Shown here: one piece after another, positions 33,800-44,692 of the stretch
Layout: each line of letters starts with the position of its first letter
Position numbering within the stretch: the stretch's first letter is position 1
DNA from: Oscheius onirici
Lineage: Eukaryota; Nematoda; Chromadorea; Rhabditida; Rhabditidae
NCBI GenBank assembly: GCA_932521025.1
Contig: OW051472.1
Coordinates: 9,610,001-9,674,000, forward strand
Reading direction: 5' to 3'
Length of the DNA: 64,000 nucleotides
Position numbers and translations under genes: made by a program
Notes under the pieces: model-generated
Seen by the model: the letters and a program-made list of their open reading frames with translations, nothing else
Told to the model about the DNA's origin: nothing
Database searches by the model: none

Positions 33800-35828
33800 C
33801 TAGTACTGGTCTAAGTCGCGCTGTAGACGAATTCTGTACTGGGAGAGCAAATGATCGATTCGGGAGGTCAGGATGTGGCGGGGACCGTGGCTGAAAAGAG
33901 CTGCTTCGTAGGCCTGAAATGTGTTTTATTTCGATATGTCTCCAAACGAATAAAATACGGTTATGGTATCACTCTCTTCAAAATGATTAGACTGTATTTG
34001 TCCAATTCAAAATGACCAAGTTGGATAAGTTATAGGACGGAATTGGGACCATGGATCAGAAACCAGCCCAGATATGAACGAAAAAGACAAACGGACCGCT
34101 TGAAAAAGTTCGAGTGTTTGTCCGGTAGGCGTGTCCTTGTAGGAATCGGCTTGAGCAGCTGACAAAAGTCGGGTCGTCAGTTCTGGATGGCCTGGGGGCA
34201 GGTAGCGTCTGAAAAGAAAGAATTTTGAAAGAAAAGAAACCAACTTGTAAGCCCGTACGGCTTCCGTCGCTATCCGTATGCAAATATCTCTTCTGTTCAG
34301 TTCCGAGGCCAAATCCAGTATTCTTTGCGACAAATCAGCCATCAGAAAGTTTAACGGGGATAAAATCTATTCACTTTTTTCGTCGAATTTAAAAGAAAAC
34401 CCTACATTTTTCAATTTCTCGTACATTTTCTGACTCCGCTCCAGTTCAACCGTCAAATCTTGGCCCATTTTGTTCTTGTTCAGAAACATGTCCAGCTCGA
34501 GATTCGCCGTTTCTACCTACACTTGTCGGATAAAATGAAGCTAAAGGAGATACTTACATCATCAGGTTTGAGCGGACATGGAGTTCCACAGTAATAGCAG
34601 GCTAAACTGGCTGCGCGGGGATCCAGAAGACAGAGACCGCCTGAACAGCAGCTGGCGAAGGCTGAACGGCCCCATTGGTCCTGAAATTTTGATTTTTTTA
34701 AAACGATTGACACAGTCAATAGGTAGAACTGGGAAAGGAAGCGACTTTGACCAACATACAGTCCTGTAAGACTACAATTTCGCAGCCGAGTTTAAAGGGA
34801 AAAAAGTGAGTTGTAGGACCAGGACATAAACCACGACATCACACAGTACAACTCTAAAATTGAGCTGAAAAAGTCATGTTACTAGGTTCATGAGATGGTT
34901 GTATTAGTTTTTGAGCCGATTGAAAAAAATGGAGGCTTACCCTGGTGGAATCGGCACAGAGAGAGCATTTGCAATCGAAGTAGTACTGTCGTTTCAGAAC
35001 CTGTTGTCTTGTTGTCGTCGAGGCGATGAGATCCGTGTACGAGATGGTCAACTGCATGTTGTAGGCCACATCTCGTCTCGGACTACGCAAAATGGCCTTC
35101 GGACCTTCGAAAAGAATGAAACAGTCCGGCGCACAGCTGTGATCATGAGCTGACAGGCCGACGTAGACGCCTTCTCCTAGTGTCACGTTCCCTAGCGTGC
35201 TGTCGGTTATTGTGAAGCAGTTGATCATAATCTGCGGACTTTATAGGGATTTGTATAAAAGAGTCTCACTTTTCCAAAGGAGGCAATGAGTTCGGCCGGC
35301 TTGGGAACCATTTCGGAGCCCATGAACTCGTAGAGAATATGACTGACGCAGACGAAGAATTCTGCTCGTGCTGGGTCTTTTTGTATTTCTCGCTTATCTG
35401 AAAGATTCGGGGGTTAGCTAAAAAATGATAAAACCCCACGATCCATCATTGTTTCCCATTTTCTGCCATTGAAAGCCGGTGCAAAAGACTTTTTTAGGGC
35501 TATTCGGCACATGAGTCGAGCGATTGAGACCGGAACTCGTGGCGAACACTTCTCTAAGAACATGCACTCATACTGAAACTTGATTGCTACAAAAAGGAGT
35601 TGAAAAATACCTTGTGATCCTGCCAATCCTTTTTTTGGCAATTCCGGTCACAATAGTAGATTGCTCGGCATCTTGTACATCGTAGAAGGGTCTGATCTGG
35701 CTAGGAGATCAAGGTTTTGAGTAAGAGGAAAAGTTTACCTTATGAGTGAAGCATGTTGAGCAAGTGGATGTGAGCATATCATTGGCCACCACGGCCGCCA
35801 ATGGCATTTCTTCGGCTAGTGTAGCCAT
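33800..35828 (-). CDS. SMYD-type SET and MYND domain protein
   Basis: Ten exons: 35828-35739, 35700-35611, 35572-35440, 35397-35270, 35231-34941, 34680-34558, 34516-34406, 34366-34245, 34208-34097, 33913-33800; 437 aa. The SET domain is split by a MYND zinc finger as in SMYD proteins: STCSTC, then CTRCRAIYYC and CQKKDWQDHK. The SET core shows NCFTI, HDHSCAPDC (family NHSCxPN) and MQLTISYTD. The post-SET cluster is YFDCKCSLC plus a later CYYCGTPC. A C-terminal helical TPR-like region follows. SMYD enzymes methylate lysines of histones or cytosolic proteins. The NHSC Asn appears as Asp here (HDHSC), so activity should be tested. A TTTTCCAG acceptor abuts the ATG. It is divergent from ZPR1, sharing a 379-bp gap. 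Confidence 0.9.
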
Positions 35829-36207
35829 CTGGAAAACACAAGATTTAATCGGCTAGAGGGGAAAGGGAAACGTGCTCAAGAAAAATAAGAAGAAAAAAAA
35901 AATTACGACGTTCAAATTCGCGCCCACTTTTCCGGTGCGCGGACATTCAAAATTAGAAAATTGATATTTTCCCAGGCCATATTGAGACTTTTTGACATTT
36001 TTCACGTTTCCCCTTCAACATCACAGCCAAGTGATATCGTAAAAAGTCGGAAACAGATTTAGCTCGAAAAATATCGGAATTCGAACTTACTTCCAGCCGT
36101 TTCTTCGAAAATGCCGTAGCTTTCGCTAGCCTCTTTTCTCAGTTTCTTTATGACTATGTTATTCCTGTTTTTTTTTGTCATTTTTAAAGCATTTTTTAGT
36201 TTATAAA
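35829..36207. promoter_or_regulatory. Shared divergent promoter region of SMYD-type gene and ZPR1
   Basis: The 379 bp between two head-to-head start codons contain AT-rich stretches and a TTTTTTAG acceptor 9 nt before the ZPR1 ATG. No specific factor sites are identified. Confidence 0.4.
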
Positions 36208-37926
36208 ATGGCTGCCAACTCGGAAGACGTCTATCGAAGTCTACAAGTCGACGATCACGAGACTGTACCGGTCGAAGTCGAGTCTCTTTGTGTCCATTGC
36301 ATGGAAAACGTGAGATCTCTATATTTTGATCAAAATGTGCAGTTTTTAGGGACTTACGAAGATCATGTGCGTTTCAATTCCCTACTACAAGGCCGTTATT
36401 CTGATGTCGTTTGAATGTCCTCACTGCGGCTTCACCAACAACGAGATTCAGAGCGGAGAGGCTGTTCAGGTACACATTTTTATCTAGTTTATAGCAAAGA
36501 AATAATGTGTATCTCTTCACAAACTCATTTTAGGAGCACGGAACGGAGATTGTCCTTCGCGTCCAAGAGCCCGTCGATCTCCGTCGTCAGCTGGTCAAAT
36601 CCGAATTCGCCTCGCTCGAAGTCCCCGAAATTGAGCTCGTCATCGAGCCGAAAACCCAGCCAGCAGGTTTTTAGTATATTTTTCCTCAAAACGCCCTAAT
36701 TTTAGAAGTTACAACAGTCGAAGGAGTGATAGACCGTGTCAGACGTGGTCTTTCTCAAGACCAGGATCGTCGCCGAGAGCTCTATCCCACAGAAGCCAGT
36801 CAAATTGATGCCTTCATTGCCAGACTGGACAGATTGACGAATCTGGAGGATACGTTTACTGTGAAGCTGCACGATCCCACCGGAAACTGCTTCATCCAAA
36901 ATCCGGACCCAAGGCATGTGGATCCTCGCTGTATCGTCTCACATTATCACAGGCCGTTGCAGGAGAAGAAGCTACTGAGTTTAGCCGACGACGATGAGGA
37001 GTTAGTTATTTTTCACCAATTTGCAAAATTCGTTCAATGTAGCCTAATATTTATTTATGTTGCAGAGCAGTAGAAGCCGATCCGAACGAGCTGGCCCCTC
37101 AATGGAGGAGCAAAGAAGAGATGGTGGCAGAAATTCTTCATTTGCCCACCGACTGCCCGAACTGCTCCGCGCCGGCCATCCTAAATATGAAACCGACAGA
37201 GATTCCCTTCTTCCAAGAGGTCATCATCATGGCCTTGAGCTGTGACCGCTGTGGCTACAAGACGAACGAGGTCAAAAGCGGCGGAGCCATCAAGGAGCAG
37301 GGCTGTAAGCTCAGTATTCAAATCAAAGAGGTACGTTGTATTCTCTTTTTTCCCTCTGAAGTTCAATTTTTAGAATCTTGATCTGGCCAGAGACGTCCTG
37401 AAAAGTGATACATGCAGTCTAGCTATTCCTGAACTCGAGCTGGAAGTTGGTCCGGGAGCTCTGAGCAGTCGTTTCACCACAGTCGAAGGTCTTCTCAACG
37501 CGACGAAAGACCAAATCACGGAACAGTCGCGCTTCTTCACTGGCGACAGTGCCGACAGCTCTGACAGAGCAGCTATGGATAAATTGATGGTTGCCTTCCA
37601 AGATGCTCTCTCCCTGAAACGGCCCATCACACTGATTCTTGACGATCCGGCAGGAAATAGCTATATTCAGGTAGGAATTCAGTTTGAAGGCTCTTTTTTT
37701 GCCGAGTTATTATAGCTGTAGCTTGATTTTCGAAGTATAAGTTTTTTTTTAAAAAAGCTCGTTTCAGAGTCTCACGGCGCCTCTTGACGATCCCCGTCTG
37801 AACAAGGAATTCTACTCCCGAACATACGAACAAAATGATGAGCTCGGAATTAACGACATGCGCGTCGAAAACTACGAAGATCTCGAAGGAATAGCCGAGG
37901 AAGTTGAGCCCGAAGAAGAAAGTTAG
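36208..37926 (+). CDS. zpr1: ZPR1 zinc-finger protein
   Basis: Seven exons: 36208-36309, 36350-36469, 36534-36666, 36706-37000, 37066-37330, 37374-37670, 37768-37926; 456 aa. It has the duplicated ZPR1 layout. Each half begins with a C4 zinc finger (CVHC at 28-31 with CPHC at 57-60; CPNC and CDRCG in the second half) followed by a beta-rich domain with a DPTGNCFIQ or [10 protein letters not shown] signature. The spacing and the FTTVEGLL motif are diagnostic. ZPR1 is an essential eukaryotic protein linked to eEF1A folding, SMN complexes and growth signalling. AATAAA at 37988 is 62 nt after the stop. The acidic C-terminus (EEVEPEEES) is normal for the family. Confidence 0.97.
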
Positions 37927-37987
37927 CCATTTTTGTATTTGTTGTCCGGTACGTTGTTGATTTTCATTGTTATTCTCGCATTTTTTG

Positions 37988-37993
37988 AATAAA
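37988..37993 (+). terminator. Polyadenylation signal of ZPR1
   Basis: AATAAA lies 62 nt after the ZPR1 stop codon and upstream of the aldo-keto reductase gene. Confidence 0.6.
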
Positions 37994-38351
37994 GTTTAAA
38001 TGTGGAGCTTCGCACAAACAAATGAAAAAGCGGCGTCTTGCAGTGAAATACCCGTCGTAATCTTGGCCCAGCGCCATTTTTGTTGTTGTTTATTTCTGTC
38101 CTTTGCAGTGAACCGATTAAACCCTTTTCCTATTTCCGAAGCTTCTATTATTGACTAAGCAAAAATGTAGCTGCTCTTTAAAGATATCCACGTGACTTAT
38201 CACTATTCACACGATCATTTTTCAGCAGTCTTTTGCTCTCGGGAAAAGCGCAATTTTTGACAGCAATGAAAGGCGACGAAATGTCTTTTCTCCTCCTTTC
38301 CCTCGAATAAAATTCTGTTCCTTCTTTTTTTTTAACAATTTCTTACAGAAA

Positions 38352-39390
38352 ATGACCAAATTTGACGATGTGTCTGGCGGCTACGTGATCCTCAACGACG
38401 CCCATCGCATGCCCCGAATCGGTCTCGGAATTTCGAGAATTGTCGGCCAGGAGAGTCTCGATATCTCCATCAGAGCAGCTCTGGAAGCCGGCTATCGTCT
38501 TTTCGACACGGCTCATATTTACGGAAATGAGGCAGAGCTGGGTGCTGCTTTGGAGAAGTATCTTCCCGAATTTGGCCTGGCTCGAGAAGACATCTTTATC
38601 ACCACAAAAGTACCGACGAGAGACGCCGATCCTGTCGGAGAGACCAAGAAACTCGTTCAGGAATCGCTTAAGAAGCTTAGAACTGAGTGAGTTTCAGAGT
38701 TTTTGTTAGCATCCTGGCTCATCGGCTCGCTGTACAGACGCCTCCTGATTATCTTGTTTATCAATGAACTTCTTTTTTTAGCTATCTCGACTTGGTTCTG
38801 ATCCACTATCCTAGAGATAGAGACACAGGAAAGGACGACAATCACGAGGTCAATAATCGCGGTCGTCGAGCCGTCTGGGAAGTTCTGGAAGAGTTCAAGA
38901 CTCAGAACGTCATCAGATCGATCGGAGTCTCAAACTTTATGAATTACCATCTATCGGAGATGGAGAAATATGCCAAGGTTTGCAGATTTACGACTTTTTC
39001 TTGAAAGGGGTTCAGATTCCTCCCGTCGTGAACCAGATTGAGTATCAGCCGTATCTGACCCAAGATCTTGTTCGTCTCCAGTGCAAACACCAGGAAATCT
39101 TTGTCCAGGCATTCAGCAGTCTCTGTTGGGGAAATCAGGAAATTCTCAACGAGAAGGCAGTCCAAAATGCGGCCAAGAAGCATGGAGTCAGTCCACAGAG
39201 CATTCTATATGCTTTTGCCTTGAACACGGGCGTCGGAATCATTCCCAAATCGGCTACTCCCTCTCGAATCCGCGGAAATCTTCACGATGTGGCCAAAATC
39301 AAGCTCTCCAAAGAAGAGGTCAGCGATCTGCTGGCCCTTGACCGAAATACGGCTTTCTGTCCCGGATGTACTCCGTGGAAAACCTTGTAA
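38352..39390 (+). CDS. Aldo-keto reductase
   Basis: Exons 38352-38686, 38782-38977 and 39016-39390 give 301 aa, close to the usual 300-330. The catalytic tetrad is intact: Asp52 and Tyr57 in FDTAHIYGNE, Lys86 in TTKVP, His120 in LVLIHYP. IGVSNF and the cofactor segment GIIPKSATPSRIRGN match NADP(H)-dependent AKRs. It reduces carbonyls to alcohols in the cytosol; the substrate cannot be deduced. A CTTACAG acceptor lies 3 nt before the ATG. It follows ZPR1 on the same strand by 425 nt, a gap longer than typical for operons. Its 3' end converges on the IMMP2L-like gene 115 bp away. Confidence 0.95.
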
Positions 39391-39505
39391 ATTTTAGGGT
39401 CAATACTAACTTGTATTTTTTGTCTCTTTGCCAAATGAAAGTGTAAAAAACTAGTATACATTTATTACCTATAGATTATTACTCGTTTGTTTGCACGGAG
39501 CGTCT

Positions 39506-40150
39506 TCATAATCGCTTCCATCTACTGGGAGGCCAAATGATGTGCGTCGCTCGTCCGTGTATGAGCCCATGGCTAACCTAAAGTTGATTTACTTTCCGAC
39601 AAGGATTTCTCCATTGAAGCTAAATGGTTAAAACGAACCGGCCCGTAAATATTGCTGTCGTTTGCATTGACTGGATTGTCACTTTCCATCCAGTAGGCAC
39701 CGATAGGAATAATCATAAGGACATCACGACTTTTCGGTCTAAAAGATCAAATTCAATCGAAAAAAGCAAGCATTACCTGACCATGTCTCCTTCATGAGCT
39801 GCCACGCGTTTTATGTGGCATTTTCGCGGTTCTCTTGGCGGTCTAAAATGTATTTGTCAACAGATTGACGAAAAACCTACGTAAAAGTGACGATATCTCC
39901 TTTGTTTGGTCCTTTTCCTCCCCATTTTACGCCATAAGCTGTCTGCCAGATAATGTCTCTTTTCCACCAACGAGAATCAGATCCATTGAGAGTGGGCTGC
40001 ATGGAATTTCCCTGCAGACAAATGTTTATGAAGAACATAAAGGTAACTTACATTTACAGACGCCGGATGTCCGAATATGTCGCAAAAAGTCACTGTCACG
40101 CATCCTCCAACTATTAGTTTTCCTGTGTATTGCCTCAAAAATTTCCACAT
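39506..40150 (-). CDS. immp2l: Mitochondrial inner membrane protease subunit 2 (IMMP2L-like)
   Basis: Five exons: 40150-40052, 40011-39881, 39842-39777, 39738-39639, 39577-39506; 155 aa. Signal peptidase S26 fold with the Ser/Lys dyad: Ser36 in GNSMQPTL and Lys88 in CHIKRVAAHEGD. The family-typical WMESDN (usually WVEGDH), DSNIYGPV and a C-terminal THIIWPPSRW, characteristic of IMMP2L, are present. One N-terminal hydrophobic segment anchors it. It would cleave sorting signals of proteins facing the intermembrane space. The last intron (61 nt) is required: reading through it gives a premature stop and loses the THIIWPP end. A TTTTCAG acceptor lies 2 nt before the ATG. Confidence 0.93.
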
Positions 40151-40220
40151 TGCTGAAAAGGATAATTGTTTGTAGAAAAATACGTTAGAAGCAACAAAGA
40201 AGAGAGACGATATATATATA

Positions 40221-40370
40221 TATGTTGCAGTTCAAATTGACCAGAAAAGCAACTTTTTCGTAATAACATATTTCGAACATTTTAATACCAAAACGACCAA
40301 AAAATTGAAAAAAACGAAAAATATTCGAGTTCTGGTCAATTTGAACGGCTGGTCAATTTGAACTGCAACA
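40221..40370. mobile_element. 150-bp TA-flanked MITE
   Basis: Inverted ends TGTTGCAGTTCAAATTGACC and GGTCAATTTGAACTGCAACA, with TA on both sides. A second internal copy of GGTCAATTTGAAC lies next to the right end. No coding capacity. The right TA is the left TA of the next element. Confidence 0.8.
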
Positions 40371-40372
40371 TA

Positions 40373-40951
40373 GTCCGTTCTCAAAAAAAAAAAAAAAAAC
40401 CAAATCGCAGATGTTCGCGGGCAATTTGCCCGCGAATTCAACCAACTGTAGATTGAATTTTCGCCTTTTGCTGGACTTTAATTGCATCGTTTTTTTGGTA
40501 ATTTCTGCAGTTTTACGTCCATTGTGTTCTTCTAACAACGAAAAAAGCAACATTATTCAAGAAAACTGACATACAAATTTGTAAATCACAGAAAGATCCC
40601 ATGAATTCTGAGAAACCTTATTTTCGCCAGATTTCATGCTCTGCTATCACCAAACAAGAAGGTTCAGGGGTTGAATTAGACTCTGTCAGAACTCTCGGCG
40701 TTCATCAAAAGCTACGAATGACAAAACAATCCCTTATATTGCTCGCACGTGTTCACCTTACACGTTTTCTTCAAGACTAGTACGTATGCTACGTTATTAC
40801 GTCGATAAGAGGTAAAATATACGGAAAACATCAAGCGAAAGCCGCAAATTTCAACTGAAGGGAAATTCCCGAGCTAATTTTCAGCTGTTTGAATTCACGA
40901 GCAAAATGCCCACGAACATCCGCGATTTGGTTGTTTTTTTTGTGAACAGAC
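40373..40951. mobile_element. 579-bp TA-flanked non-autonomous element
   Basis: The ends GTCCGTTCTC and GTGAACAGAC are inverted, flanked by TA. Inside them ACCAAATCGC.GATGTTCG and GGGCAATTTGCCCGCGAATT recur in inverted orientation, giving arms of about 70 bp. No transposase frame. Tc1/mariner-like by target and structure. Confidence 0.75.
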
Positions 40952-41130
40952 TATAATTTCTGAATAGAAATGTGGAGCACAGTAGAGAGGAAACTCCGCA
41001 ATTGTGTACTTCTTTCAAAAAGAGATTTTCGGCTGAACGGAAAGAAATTCCAACCTTTCTGGCTCGTGGTTTCGTATTCTGGCTTTCAAAACTTTTTTTG
41101 CAGTCTTACTAAAATGTTATTTCAGTAAAC

Positions 41131-41670
41131 ATGGCCGAAGCGTCTCCGAATATGTCACAACTGCGAGCACTTCTGGACGATGGAGCACATTCAGTTGACG
41201 CTCAAAATCGTAAGTTTTTGCCTGCATGTGGAAGAAAATACGTAAACCTTTCAGCATTCGAAGCGAAGATCGACGAACAAGCTCCTCTGCGTCAAACGAT
41301 GCTAGGAAAGGCGCTGGACGGAATGATGGCAGCCTACGCGGAGATGATTGCTCTAGGTCATCAGTCGATGCCCGTTCCTCCTGGACCGACGCCCGATCAC
41401 GTCAAAGAAACCTCCGAGGTCCATGTGAAGCAATGGCGAGACAGCTGCCTCGATATGACGGCTGAACTTACGCGAATAGCCTTGCAGTGGGAGTATACAC
41501 ATCCGGAGCAGAAGCATCAAGAAGTAGGCAATGCTTTTGCTTTTTTATAACGATTTTAGGAATTGGAAGAAATTAATCGAGCGATACACAGGCAGGAGCA
41601 ACTTCTCGACCGAGCCAGAACAACGATGGATAGACGGACAGACGAATTCTTTGCCAATCCTCGCGACTAA
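41131..41670 (+). CDS. Small helical/coiled-coil protein, unknown
   Basis: Exons 41131-41209, 41255-41523 and 41560-41670 give 152 aa; all junctions keep frame. A TTATTTCAG acceptor is 5 nt upstream of the ATG. The protein is soluble and mostly helical: an N-terminal helix (MSQLRALLDDGAH), a central region with HQSMPVPPGPTPD, then a terminal coil (EEINRAIHRQEQLLDRART). Size and a C-terminal heptad pattern resemble small Mediator or vesicle-complex subunits, but I cannot assign it. It lies on the same strand as the ZDHHC6-type gene, 630 nt upstream. Confidence 0.75.
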
Positions 41671-42301
41671 TCTGAAAACGCTGATCTCACTTATAATGTA
41701 AGGTTTCGCATTTTCTTCTTTTCAATCATGACAGTTTCACGAAGCTTTTGAACCAACACATGAATATTTCAGGCGTTGTCCACATCAACGGTTCGGACTC
41801 TGGAAAATCTGCTTCTCGCAGAATAGGTTTGTTTTGAAAATTTCCAGAAAAAAACATTTTTAGATCGTTCTCGAGAAGTTCATGTCTTCGTCAATTTTCT
41901 CATACTGCCTATAAAACTTGTCTTGTTTCCATAAATCTTGTCTTACCCTTAATTGATCTTTACAACCAACGTAAAGTTCGCTTGATACTTCTGCTGAAAA
42001 TGATCCCGAATCGAATCTACCTATGTTTTCATCGTTTCTCATGAGTCCAAAACCGTATACGATTAGAGAAGCTGCGAAAGCCCGAGGAAATCTGTTTCTC
42101 TCCAAATCATTTATCATTTTAATCTTTAGATTATTCCACACCAACTCTTAGGCTCGTAGCATAGTCATGTGATTGTAAAAAATAATTTCATGTAATTTTT
42201 CTATGTAATAACGCCTCATGTAAGGCTTTGATAAGTAACGCTTACCTTTACTTATCAAAGCCTCAATCATCAGCTTCTTTCATACCTTTCAGGCTCTGTA
42301 A
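41671..42301. other. Intergenic; one minus-strand open frame
   Basis: A 94-codon minus frame (41860-42144) has no recognisable motif and no clear promoter or splice context. It is not called as a gene. A GCTTTGATAAGTAACGCTTA / CTTATCAAAGC palindromic stretch lies near 42222-42262. Confidence 0.4.
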
Positions 42302-44318
42302 ATGGCCGTTCGGAAGAGGAACACGGCTCACGAGGCTGAAGACGTGCCGTGCGAATCGACTTTCAATGCAACTACGTCGTCTGGCAGCTCGGAAACTGTC
42401 ACCTCGTCCACAGCCACAGAATGTAAGCTTTATTTTTTTCTCTAAACGAACATAAAAACGTTCTAGACGTCCAACCATGGCCTCCGATTGTCATAGAAGC
42501 TCCCAACTGGCCGCATGGACTCGATCCGAAAGCAGAAGTCGTCCAAAATCGCTTCAAACTGTTCCATTGGGGTCCGATTATAGCTCTGGCAATTATTGGC
42601 TATGTAAGAACTCAAAAATGCTGTTTTATCACAAATCTTGTAGATTAGCGCAGTGACGACGCATTTCATGATGATGTGGTGGCCATTTACCACTCCGGAC
42701 GGTCTCATTCATTTCTCCATCTTCCTGCTCTGGAACTATCTGACGCTTTCCAACATGTTCAGTGCTTCCTTCATCGGCGGAGGCTACATTTCTCGAAATT
42801 GGAATCCTCCCAATGTTCGTCTATTATTGACTAAAAACAAAAAGGTTCGATTCAGGAAGAACACAAAAGCCAGCTTCAGTTCTGTAAACCGTGTAACGGC
42901 TACAAGGCTCCGAGATCTCATCATTGCTCTAAGTGCAAGGCTTGCGTCTTAAAAATGGATCATCATTGTCGTGCGTTTCTCTATTTCCTCGCTCTTTGTC
43001 TAGTCTGTAATACCATGAAAGAAAGTAGAGCTTTTTGAGGCGATAACTCCGCATTAACCGAAAGTTTCGATTTAACCGACTCTTCTCACGATAAAAGAAC
43101 TCATTTCAGCCTGGATCAACAACTGCGTTGGTCATCGAAATCATGGCTACTTCATCCGATTCCTGTTCTTCGCCATCCTTGGATGTCTCCACGCTGTCAC
43201 CGTTCACATCATCTGCGCCTATCATCTCGTTCATCAGGTCAGTTTTCCCATGCCTTTGTCATTTGAGTCTTGCATGTTTTCACCCTAGGTCTTTTCCAGA
43301 AGCTAACCCCCGCTCTCGCACAGAACTATTTCCGAAACGTCGCCTATTACCAGGCTCTCGGTCTTCCGGATTGGCTCTCCGAGCACCAGATGATGCACAA
43401 TTCCGTTATTGTCCGTTTTTCCTAATCTTTGTTGACCACCGTCCAGACTTAATTCTCTAGCTGAAAACGCTCCTTAACGACATGTTTTTCAGGTCTGGTA
43501 CATGCGTTTTGGAACAGGCTCCGAGCCCCTGATCGGCATTACCTTCTGGTCTCTGATAGCACTTGTCGGTGCCAGTGCTTTCGCCTTTGGAGTCGTCGTC
43601 GGTCTCGCCGGGCTGCTCTTCTTTCAGCTCAAAGGAATCTGGAAGAATCGAACCGGAATCGAGGATTATATCGGTTTGCATCCTTTTTTCTTATTTTCCA
43701 TATTTTACAGATCAAAAAGCTCAGGGAAGACGTGACGACGATGAGACTGGAAGTCAGTGGTTTTATCCGTACGACCTCGGCTGGAAGCGAAACTGTAACG
43801 AGGTTCTTTTCGGAAGTTGGAGCGGTCGAACGAGCGGAAATGGCATCTGGTGGCCGGTGGTGGAGCCCTGTGATCAGTTCACTCTCACTGTAGGTTTTGA
43901 TATGATAATTTTCCTGGAAGGAAGCGGAGAACATAGCTGAATATAGTTCTACAACGAATCGAGCATAATTTATTTAGCGTTTTTAGGAAGAACAGCTAGC
44001 CCAGAAGGAGGCCAAACGGCGAATGGCTCGTCTGGTCGAGATCTCAACCGATTTCCGTGGCGGAATTTTTGGGTCCTGCAGCTTCGGATGCCGCGTGTTC
44101 TTCTGTCAGCCGATTAGCGAAGATTTGCGAGTCAAGGTTTGTCATTTTCCCTTAATTCCTAGTAGATCAAAATTGAGGTTGTTCCCGGCGAGAAATGGGT
44201 CATCACGCAGGCCACAAAGTACTGGTTCTATGGGCATAAATACGAACAGGAAGCCGGCCCGAAAGGATGGTTCCCGCGCAGTGTTGCTACTCTTCTAGAA
44301 GATCGTCCCTATCATTGA
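42302..44318 (+). CDS. zdhhc6: Palmitoyltransferase, ZDHHC6 type (DHHC plus C-terminal SH3-like domain)
   Basis: Ten exons: 42302-42422, 42467-42603, 42644-42814, 42856-42970, 43110-43237, 43300-43410, 43493-43673, 43711-43889, 43987-44136, 44166-44318; 481 aa. The DHHC-CRD is complete: [15 protein letters not shown], then [19 protein letters not shown], with the catalytic Cys in DHHC. Four transmembrane helices surround it. Downstream [17 protein letters not shown] and DQFTLTEEQLAQK, and a terminal SH3-like segment ending GWFPRSV, match the ZDHHC6 subfamily, an ER enzyme. In vertebrates ZDHHC6 works with selenoprotein K on ER clients. The extra Ser/Thr-rich first exon is lineage-specific. 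The DHHC codons span the exon 4/5 junction. It converges with SNAPC3, 374 bp apart. Confidence 0.93.
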
Positions 44319-44692
44319 TTTCTCCTCATTTCCTGAACGAAACATTCCAGTGTAAAATTTGTAACCCAGTTTATTCCGTTCCGCTCAATACTTTTTAGCT
44401 TTTATCTGTGATCTGACTGTAGCCAGTATGTATGTATCTTTCTTTCTTCAATAGAATTTTGATGTTAGAAGATTGAGTTGGGCGGGAAGAACGTCTGTGA
44501 GGTCAAATATCCAGACGCAATAGATCAAAATCGCAAGACTGTATGAGATGAGAGGGAGTTGTGAAGAATGTTCAAGAGCGAGCCGGAAGGGGCAATGAAT
44601 TCAAGTGATTGATTTGGAGATTTAAAGGTAGTAAAACGAAAGATAATAATTTATTTCGATGTGACTACAATTCTAGCAATAAACAATTAGAT
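44319..44692. other. Convergent 3' gap
   Basis: 3' ends of the palmitoyltransferase (plus) and SNAPC3 (minus). TTTATT at 44650-44655 is an AATAAA on the minus strand, 38 nt past the SNAPC3 stop. No gene seen. Confidence 0.5.

Noticed and set aside
41860-42144. 94-codon minus-strand single-exon gene
   Set aside because: No recognisable family, no acceptor before the Met, downstream of an unrelated gene. Mentioned only within the intergenic entry.
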